From a virus: 20,006 nucleotides of DNA. Within the stretch, counting starts at the first letter, position 1, and every line of letters starts with the position of its first letter. Location of the stretch: positions 1 to 20,006 of the IMG/VR virus record IMGVR_UViG_3300025128_000469, one strand, 5' to 3'. The position numbers and the translations under genes were made by a program. The notes below the pieces were generated by a model, which ran no database searches, was not told the DNA's origin, and was given only the letters and a program-made list of their open reading frames with translations. Positions 1-6,440 of the stretch are shown in pieces.

Positions 1-1517
1 GCCCTTACCTGTTGGGGGTTTGACTTCGGATCACGAAGAATACGGACTTGATTGCGGAATGCTGCGCCATAGGATGCAACTTCGTCTAGGTCAGTTGTAA
101 CTCTAGGGTCAGCAAAGTCTTTTAGCTTACGGATTCGATCATCTAGCTGTTGAATAGTCGAGAAGTGCCTATTAACATTTCGTCCCACGTTGAGCTTGCC
201 CGGAGTGACTTGAAAAGCTCCCAGCGTGGCGTTACGCCATAAGTCTCTCCACCCAACAGTTTTAGCATCGCGTCCCTGTATCAGCTTGTAAACCTGATAG
301 TCCGTCATCTTGGCCATTTCAGGGGAGTAGTTCGCCTTGCGGTATTCATCAACCATACGGGATGCCTTTAAACCCTTGCGAACTCCAAAACCAACCGCCA
401 GCATAGACAGGGGAACAGTTTCTGCAGCGAAGATTGACATCTTTTCAAGACCAGATAATTCGCGGTAGGATAGGTCAATCATTTCGTACACAAGCTGTTC
501 GGGAAGACCTACGTCCTCAAAGATTGCATTACCCTGTTCATCCCTTTCTACACCAACATATGCTTCGCCGTTACGCATGTTTGGATCGAAGCCTTCATCT
601 CCCGGACTGTAGAGCTTACGAGTGGCCCTCTGATGTCCAGTAGCTCTCCATGCAGCCTGTGCAGCCTCTTCGCTATCAAATTGCGAAAAGAACTTGCTCT
701 TGTACCACTGCTGGATGTCTGTGCTTGAAGCGTCAAAGAAGTCAGACTTGTTAAGCATGTTTTCGTACGGAGCCAGAAAGTCACCAACTCCTGCCATGTT
801 TTTATTCCAGTTTTTTAGCCACCTCTCTAAGTATCCAGTCTCCATGCCATTCGGCATGTCATCGGGAATAGATTCCGCACTCGCCTTAAGAGCAGCAGCT
901 GCCATCAATGCGAGAGTAGGCGTACGAGCAAAGTCTCCCGGAATGTTGGATGCTGTACGCGCCAACTCAGTGAGGAAGTCTCCTGTGACAAAAGAGTCAA
1001 GAAGAATGTCGGTTACTTCTGGGGGCAAATTGTACTCATTACGTACAAATATCTTTGCCATGTTTTGTCGATTACTAACGATTTCTTGGAAGGCTTCCTG
1101 CTGATGTTTCGGGAGCTTTTTGAGAGCAGGACTCAGGCGGAACCCTTCGAAGTCAGGCGTTGAAAAGGCTAGGACAGGCTTGCCTTCCTGCTGGACAGGT
1201 ACAGATCGTTCCTTACTGAAGATGCCGTACAGTTCCCCTACTTCTGCCGCAGTCATGTTTGCAAAATTTTGTTGGGCAATTTGAGGATTATTGGAGACAG
1301 CATACTGACCAACCATCGCAGCCCCATTGACTCCAGACATGGTGTCCCTGAAGCTTTGTAGCATCTCTGCTTCAGTCGGACCCTTCTGCAAGCCCCGCTG
1401 GCGTTCAATATCTTGTTGAACGATAGCTGCAATGTCGAGGTCGGAGTCAGGTGCCGCTTCTACAAACTGCCGGGTTATCTTTGGAAAATCGTAAGAATAT
1501 GTTTGTTGCGTAGCCAT
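1..1517 (-). CDS. Large putative internal virion (ejection) protein, 5' part only, open at window edge
   Basis: I translated this by hand. From ATG at 1517 (MATQQTYSYDFPKITRQF) the frame stays open for about 505 codons to base 1, so the stop lies outside the window. The start is 2 nt after the TAA of the upstream 784-residue gene, as expected within an operon. The visible part is hydrophilic and mostly helix-like, rich in Ala, Gln, Asp and Lys, with no signal peptide. A short hydrophobic patch appears around residues 195-210 (TPTLALMAAAALKAS) and another near residue 370 (SIFAAETVPLSMLAVGFGV). I see no transglycosylase or peptidase motif in this portion. Its place as the last of a run of helical genes after the tail genes suggests a DNA-ejection protein comparable in position and size class to T7 gp15/gp16. 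That role is inferred from context only. Confidence 0.72.
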   Translation of the reverse strand, partial: MATQQTYSYDFPKITRQFVEAAPDSDLDIAAIVQQDIERQRGLQKGPTEAEMLQSFRDTMSGVNGAAMVGQYAVSNNPQIAQQNFANMTAAEVGELYGIFSKERSVPVQQEGKPVLAFSTPDFEGFRLSPALKKLPKHQQEAFQEIVSNRQNMAKIFVRNEYNLPPEVTDILLDSFVTGDFLTELARTASNIPGDFARTPTLALMAAAALKASAESIPDDMPNGMETGYLERWLKNWNKNMAGVGDFLAPYENMLNKSDFFDASSTDIQQWYKSKFFSQFDSEEAAQAAWRATGHQRATRKLYSPGDEGFDPNMRNGEAYVGVERDEQGNAIFEDVGLPEQLVYEMIDLSYRELSGLEKMSIFAAETVPLSMLAVGFGVRKGLKASRMVDEYRKANYSPEMAKMTDYQVYKLIQGRDAKTVGWRDLWRNATLGAFQVTPGKLNVGRNVNRHFSTIQQLDDRIRKLKDFADPRVTTDLDEVASYGAAFRNQVRILRDPKSNPQQVR

Positions 1518-1519
1518 GT

Positions 1520-3874
1520 TTACATTGCTGCCCTATAGTTTCCGTCTGCTTGTTGTTCGTACACTTTTCCTTCGATAGTAACACGGGATGAAGGACTAGC
1601 GTTTCCTGTCTTATCAATGACTTGATCTAGGGTCATTATGTTGCTACCCCCCATTGGGGTATTTGATTGTATCATTGCTTGGGAATCGTAGGTTCCGCCG
1701 TCGCCTATAACTCCCGGACGTTCAGCAGTGCCTGTTATAACCATGCTACTGTTGCTGTCTGGTATAGGTGTTACATTTGCGTTAGGGGCAGCGGTAGCGG
1801 TGGGCTGTTGGTTGGTGACAGAAGGAGCGGCGGAGGTGCCACCCGTATTATCTTTAGACCTAGCAATTTGACCGACAATATCGGGGGTTAGCAGAACAAC
1901 AGTATTATCCTCAGTTATGCCCACATATTTAGGACTCGTAACTGTCCCCATATTACGAATCTCTTTGAACGTGCGTTCTTTTTCATTGATGGTTACAGTT
2001 GAAGGTTCATCAACAAATAAAGGAGTGAGTTTGGCAAATTCCTCTAGTGTCGGAAGCGGGGTGCCTTGACCATCATCCTGCCTGCGCTGTCCTGTTTGAA
2101 TCAAGTATTCATTACGTGCGATACCTGCAACCTTATCTGCAGAGAGTAGTTCCCTTTCCCTGCGAGTTAGCTTGTCACCCTTACCTGCAATAGTATTAAG
2201 AATACGCAAATTATCGAATTGATCGTTTAGAGTCTGAATAACTGTATCAATCTGATCTAGTTCGGCGGAGATACTAGTGCGCCCAAAGCCCTGTAGCTTT
2301 TGCAAGTTACGCATGATGTCGCCATCTGACAAACGACCAGCACTATCTTCCGCTCGTGCTAGGTCAGCAGCAATAATGTAGCGCAGGACATCTGCCTGAT
2401 TTATCTTAGAGAGGTCATCACCAAATGCGCGTATAAAGCCAGTGGTGTCCTTTTGATTGTTGATTTCGTCAAGTCCCATAGCAGCAAAAAGCTGATCAAC
2501 TGTACCACCGGCAGCAATGGTAGCACCCACATTTCGTACAACCCACTCAGCCAGACCGCCAGAAACCGTATCTTTGCTTTCAACAATTGACCTGTACTGG
2601 GCAAGTTTCTTTCGGGCACTTTCAAATGCGTTATAGCGTTCCCTAAACTGAGTAACTTCATACCCATACAAACTTTTAAACTGTTGTTCAAATGTCCTCG
2701 AACTGAAAAAGTCTTCGTTCATCAACCCTGCATTCATCATTTCTTGATGGACTTTGTTTACGCGCAGTGGACGGAATGGAGCAATAACTGTTGCCTGCAT
2801 TACGTAGTTGTCTTTAAGGTCTGCGTCTTCCATTAGGAACTTGCCAAGAGCAAGGTTTTCTTCCCTAGACAAAACAGATTTACCGACTCCCATATCCGTA
2901 AGTGTAGCCATCTTGTTCAGAACAGTGTGTAGGTCTTCTTCGTCTGCTATTTCTGGCAGCTGAACAAAATCATAAAACCACTGTTGCGTGCTTTTTCCGT
3001 TAATTTCAGCGGCACGTTTTATCGCACCAAATACTTTTTCAGGGTTTTCTAGCGCGTTAGGATCAAACATAAACGCTGCATAGTCGCCGTTCAAACCCTT
3101 TTCTTGGAGTTTTGCAAGTGTCTCTTCTCCATAGAAACTTCCCGGCACAAGTAAAAGCTCTGAGGAAAGCAACGTTTCTCGACCAAAAATATCTTGAGCA
3201 GCTTGACTTCCCTTGAAAGCTTCGCTGTTTACCTCGAACTGTTGTCCACTACTTATATTCAAGTAATTGTCAAAGTAGTCGTAGTTGTTAAGTCCTGATA
3301 GTCCTACTTTAATTTCGCCGGGGGCACCCTGCGCTCCCTTAGACTTGTAAATCAAGTTACTTGTAGTAAGTCGATTCAATTCATCTACGATGACATCTCG
3401 TTCACCTGTATCTTGTACATGAGTTTCAAAGGCTTTCGGGTTGTTTTTTACAGTGTCTGCAAGAGCATCATACAGAATCACATCTGCTCTTCCAGTTCCT
3501 ACATGATCATTATACTCTTCCGGGACCAAAAATTCAAAGGTGCCAATCTTCTTTCTGATCATACCTTCCTGTGTGTTGTCCACACTCTGCAATAGAGGTA
3601 TAACGCCGGACAAGTCAGTGTTTATGCGCGGGCCTGCTCTTCCGAATATATCGATTCTTTCCCTATCATCAATTTGATCCTGCATATCCTTGACTGCAGT
3701 GGAAAGGATTTTAGCATTGGCTGCGCTAAAATTTTTACCCCCGGTAAGACCGGCGTTCATAATCAGCTTATTTAATTCGTCTACACTTTGCTGCTCACCC
3801 ATACGAAGTTGAGCTTCTTGTTTTATGTTTCTGGTGAATCCCGCTACAGTACCCAGAGCTAAAGCTGCCAGCAT
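1520..3874 (-). CDS. 784-residue helical protein, putative internal virion/ejection protein
   Basis: The start ATG at 3874 follows the TAG of the upstream gene by 3 nt, with a GGAGGA Shine-Dalgarno inside that gene's end. Residues 1 to about 670 are charged and helix-rich (for example ERYNAFESARKKLAQYR). Residues about 674-743 are a Pro/Thr/Ala/Asn linker (TATAAPNANVTPIPDSN). A short C-terminal segment follows, ending VTIEGKVYEQQADGNYRAAM, which looks like a small beta hairpin. There is no signal peptide and no recognised catalytic motif. The size is close to T7 gp15 (747 residues), but I see no sequence resemblance. Position between other helical virion candidates supports a packaged internal or ejection protein. 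This is inference, and a tail-associated scaffold would look similar. Confidence 0.8.
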   Translation of the reverse strand: MLAALALGTVAGFTRNIKQEAQLRMGEQQSVDELNKLIMNAGLTGGKNFSAANAKILSTAVKDMQDQIDDRERIDIFGRAGPRINTDLSGVIPLLQSVDNTQEGMIRKKIGTFEFLVPEEYNDHVGTGRADVILYDALADTVKNNPKAFETHVQDTGERDVIVDELNRLTTSNLIYKSKGAQGAPGEIKVGLSGLNNYDYFDNYLNISSGQQFEVNSEAFKGSQAAQDIFGRETLLSSELLLVPGSFYGEETLAKLQEKGLNGDYAAFMFDPNALENPEKVFGAIKRAAEINGKSTQQWFYDFVQLPEIADEEDLHTVLNKMATLTDMGVGKSVLSREENLALGKFLMEDADLKDNYVMQATVIAPFRPLRVNKVHQEMMNAGLMNEDFFSSRTFEQQFKSLYGYEVTQFRERYNAFESARKKLAQYRSIVESKDTVSGGLAEWVVRNVGATIAAGGTVDQLFAAMGLDEINNQKDTTGFIRAFGDDLSKINQADVLRYIIAADLARAEDSAGRLSDGDIMRNLQKLQGFGRTSISAELDQIDTVIQTLNDQFDNLRILNTIAGKGDKLTRRERELLSADKVAGIARNEYLIQTGQRRQDDGQGTPLPTLEEFAKLTPLFVDEPSTVTINEKERTFKEIRNMGTVTSPKYVGITEDNTVVLLTPDIVGQIARSKDNTGGTSAAPSVTNQQPTATAAPNANVTPIPDSNSSMVITGTAERPGVIGDGGTYDSQAMIQSNTPMGGSNIMTLDQVIDKTGNASPSSRVTIEGKVYEQQADGNYRAAM

Positions 3875-3877
3875 ATC

Positions 3878-4432
3878 CTATTCCTCCGCCACATCTTTCA
3901 TATTTATAAAGTTTTCTTCTTTTTCCGGTGCGGGTGCGTTACCCTCACGAATGCCCCTGTTCAGGGTGTCAGCTACGTACGCAAACATAGCAGGATTATT
4001 CTCTTTCATCATCGTAAAGAACGTCTTATCATCCATCTCATCTTGGGTGAGAGCATCATCGTTTTCGAAGAATCGATACGGTATGTTGTTTTTCTCAGCC
4101 ATATTAGCGATGTATACCGCAAGCGGACCCTTGATTAACAGCCCCACGTCAGGCATGAACTTTCCCTCTTGGAACGCCTGAAGTAGATACCCCTCAACAA
4201 GAACTTCTACTGAGGCACCGACAGCAAGAAGCTTCAGAAGCTCTTGGCGGTTCTGCCTCATTTCTAGGGAATCTATAGCAGACTTCAGAATCTGTTCAGG
4301 GTTGACTTGCTGTGGCGGCTGACCCCACGGCCAACGCTCGTTTTCTACGGTCAGGCCATAGCCAGCCGGAGCCATAGCAAAATCATCCTTTGCTTCGATA
4401 CTTCCTGCAGGTGGGAGAGACGTTTTTTCCAT
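3878..4432 (-). CDS. Hypothetical 184-residue protein in the ejection-protein block
   Basis: ATG at 4432 lies 6 nt after the stop of the preceding gene. The product is acidic and soluble. The N-terminus carries a Trp/Pro-rich stretch (ENERWPWGQPPQQVNPEQIL). The middle is helical and partly hydrophobic (LLKLLAVGASVEVLVEGYLL, residues about 66-85). The C-terminal part has the segment ENDDALTQDEMDDKTFFTMM and then a helical, acidic tail. I recall related sequences next to internal virion genes of uncultured marine phages but cannot name a family. Both its neighbours are putative ejection proteins, so a virion role is plausible but unproven. Confidence 0.75.
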   Translation of the reverse strand: MEKTSLPPAGSIEAKDDFAMAPAGYGLTVENERWPWGQPPQQVNPEQILKSAIDSLEMRQNRQELLKLLAVGASVEVLVEGYLLQAFQEGKFMPDVGLLIKGPLAVYIANMAEKNNIPYRFFENDDALTQDEMDDKTFFTMMKENNPAMFAYVADTLNRGIREGNAPAPEKEENFINMKDVAEE

Positions 4433-4438
4433 GATAGT

Positions 4439-4834
4439 TTATACCTGTATATCAGTCTGTTGAACGAGTTGAGGTCGTCCACCCTTTGCCGTATAGCTGA
4501 TGTTTCCGTACTTATAGAAAAAATCAGTGACTTGTTTATTCGTTGCGTTATTTACAAGTTCGGACATAGCTGCACTCACACGGGGTTCGGACTGCATTAT
4601 TTGCTGTATAGGATTTAGACGAACCGGAGCATTGGTGGCACTCCTAGAGGGCAAGTTCATCTGTCCCAGCTTAGTTGGCCGGAGTTGCGGAGCTTGACGC
4701 AAGGGTGCTTTGTTACCCTTGCTAACAAAGCCTGCGGCTGCTTCTTTTACTGCAGCCTGACCTTCCGGCCCTATGTTCAGATATGATGCTCCTGCTACGG
4801 CGGCTAGTGGCATCAGTGATTTTAAAAGGTCCAT
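4439..4834 (-). CDS. Hypothetical 131-residue protein in the ejection-protein block
   Basis: The start at 4834 is backed by GGAG 6 nt upstream (TAGGAGATAAAAATG), overlapping the upstream gene's stop region. The N-terminus is weakly hydrophobic (LLKSLMPLAAVAGASYLNIG, residues 3-22), like a membrane-interacting or signal-like helix. A basic, Pro/Arg-rich middle follows (APLRQAPQLRPTKLGQMNLP), then a mixed C-terminus ending PQLVQQTDIQV. It resembles small membrane-active ejection components such as T7 gp14 in position and in having an N-terminal hydrophobic helix, but no homology is evident. Function is unknown. Confidence 0.72.
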   Translation of the reverse strand: MDLLKSLMPLAAVAGASYLNIGPEGQAAVKEAAAGFVSKGNKAPLRQAPQLRPTKLGQMNLPSRSATNAPVRLNPIQQIMQSEPRVSAAMSELVNNATNKQVTDFFYKYGNISYTAKGGRPQLVQQTDIQV

Positions 4835-4843
4835 TTTTATCTC

Positions 4844-6226
4844 CTACTCCGACGGGGTATCAGTACCGGGAGCTAGACTGTTGCCTATCCAAGTTGTTAC
4901 CCAATCGCCTATCTGCATTGCAAGATTATCTCGCTGTTGTTTAGTATACATTTCTTTTGTATTGGCAAATTCCATAGCCATGATGCCCAGTTCGTGTATG
5001 CGCTGTACAAAAGATTCTGACTTCGAAAAATTCCACGCCGCGTTGTCGCGGTACTTCTGCCACAAATTATTCTGAGCATTCTGAGTGGTATTAAATGCGT
5101 TAGCTACATTTATACGGTTGGTTTCATTCTGAACGGCAGTTGCTGCAGTGTTTACCTGTCTTCGCCACTGCACGTTTGACTGATCGACAGCGTATTGCAT
5201 TTGCGAATTAAACTTTTCACGACTGTCGCGAAAACTCATATTAAATTGAGTCTGGGCGTTTATTTCACCAGCGTTGAATTGTTCGGTAGCTGCTATACGA
5301 TTGAGGTTTGCTGTCTCGACTTGCGACGATAGTTCGGCAAAGAACTCTTCAACTTGTAATTCGTTCTTGGCGTTGAATTGTTTTCTTGCGTTGTCCTCTG
5401 CTGCATCCTTAAACATAGCCTGCACTTTGGCGTTGTATGAAAGGACTGCACTCTGCTGTCTAGCATCTAGGTTCTTTGTCTCTGTAGAGAGGAGCATCTG
5501 TGCATTTGTTACTGCTCCCTGTAGTCTAGCAGATAGGTTGGCCTTATCCATGCCCGCAACTACAGCAGCGTTTTGCAGTGCTGTCTTCTGTTCGTTATTT
5601 AAATTCTGTAGTTGTATAGTGGCATACTTATTTGCATCTTGTGCAGCTATTGTTATGCCGGATTCCATAACAGCCTGTGTCATGGCTGCAGCAGCCATAG
5701 AAGACCCACCTAAACCTCGTGCCTGCATCACACCACTAATTTTACGCATAGCCGGTGAAGCCCACGGTGGCATGGGCTTACCTTCTTGAATACCACCCAA
5801 AAGTTGTTCTAGCTGGTATTGAATTGTAGCCCGTTCGTCTAGTTCTTGCGTGGCTGCTACGGCCTGTGATCCTTCAGAGACTGTGCCCTGAATCTTGTCG
5901 ATATCAATCTGAGGTGCTGGACCCATCTGTTCCGCACCCAAGCCCGTTATATCGGGGGTGATCTTTGTGGTATCTTCAACTTGTCCTACACCAGAAGGGG
6001 GTGCCTCTGGTAAATCGGCTGTTAATCCTTTTGTATCTACCGTAGAAGTGCCGCCTCCAGTATTAGTATTGTCCAGTAATTTATTGGTGGTATCTTCTGT
6101 CTCTCCCTCTTTAACTGTAGGAAGTGTAGGGTCAAGCTGCGGAATATTCGAGGTATTTCCCTTAGCTTGCTCATCCATGATATCTTGTATACCCTGATCA
6201 TTGGATACTTTGTTTGTGTCGGACAT
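4844..6226 (-). CDS. 460-residue Ala/Gln/Asn-rich helical protein, putative internal virion protein
   Basis: I chose ATG at 6226 (MSDTNKVSND), one base after the TAA of the upstream gene; a longer reading to 6265 only adds out-of-context residues from the overlap. Residues about 20-125 are acidic, low-complexity Thr/Pro/Gly sequence (LLDNTNTGGGTSTVDTKGL). A short Gly/Pro/Trp segment follows (GKPMPPWASPAMRKISGVMQ, 149-168). From about 169 to 445 there is almost continuous helix dominated by Ala, Gln and Asn, without Cys, suggesting a long coiled coil. Residues 169-200 (QARGLGGSSMAAAAMTQAVM and following) match a motif I associate with marine podovirus internal or ejection proteins. The coiled-coil composition is typical of proteins forming the ejection conduit, so an internal virion role is likely but not demonstrated. 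Confidence 0.8.
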   Translation of the reverse strand: MSDTNKVSNDQGIQDIMDEQAKGNTSNIPQLDPTLPTVKEGETEDTTNKLLDNTNTGGGTSTVDTKGLTADLPEAPPSGVGQVEDTTKITPDITGLGAEQMGPAPQIDIDKIQGTVSEGSQAVAATQELDERATIQYQLEQLLGGIQEGKPMPPWASPAMRKISGVMQARGLGGSSMAAAAMTQAVMESGITIAAQDANKYATIQLQNLNNEQKTALQNAAVVAGMDKANLSARLQGAVTNAQMLLSTETKNLDARQQSAVLSYNAKVQAMFKDAAEDNARKQFNAKNELQVEEFFAELSSQVETANLNRIAATEQFNAGEINAQTQFNMSFRDSREKFNSQMQYAVDQSNVQWRRQVNTAATAVQNETNRINVANAFNTTQNAQNNLWQKYRDNAAWNFSKSESFVQRIHELGIMAMEFANTKEMYTKQQRDNLAMQIGDWVTTWIGNSLAPGTDTPSE

Positions 6227-6227
6227 G

Positions 6228-6428
6228 TTAGTTAATTCCCATAAATACTGTGACCACCATCGCAACCACCATCATTGTGCTACCCATTATCATCGCCTCC
6301 AGACGCCACATACGCTTGTCCAAGCTGTCGAGCCGCTCTTGGACAGCAGCATAGCGGATGGCGCATTCTTTTTCGTGTGCCTCCAGTTCCATCTGTGTTT
6401 TCATAGCGGGTTCCATTGCTAGTTTCAT
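6228..6428 (-). CDS. Small coiled-coil membrane protein, XhlA-like
   Basis: This 66-residue product has an amphipathic coiled-coil segment (residues about 16-45, AHEKECAIRYAAVQERLDSL) followed by one Met/Val-rich transmembrane helix (46-64, MIMGSTMMVVAMVVTVFMG) and a very short tail. That layout matches the XhlA (haemolysin-like, lysis-accessory) type of small phage protein. ATG at 6428 is preferred because AGGA sits 4 nt upstream; other in-frame ATGs follow at codons 5, 9 and 13. It lies between the second fibre gene and the ejection block, away from the lysis cassette. It may be a lysis accessory, an antiholin-like protein or a membrane factor used during ejection. The sequence does not decide between these. 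Confidence 0.8.
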   Translation of the reverse strand: MKLAMEPAMKTQMELEAHEKECAIRYAAVQERLDSLDKRMWRLEAMIMGSTMMVVAMVVTVFMGIN

Positions 6429-6440
6429 AACGTCCTAGTT

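Noticed and set aside
694-1104. Plus-strand ORF (136 codons) near the left edge
   Set aside because: It is antisense to the open frame 1-1517, which continues uninterrupted across it and is linked to the upstream gene.
5274-5789. Long plus-strand ORF (171 codons)
   Set aside because: It lies wholly inside the helical minus-strand gene at 4844-6226. It has a Cys/Ala/Ser-rich composition typical of the complement of an Ala/Gln-rich gene, and no ribosome binding site or operon context.
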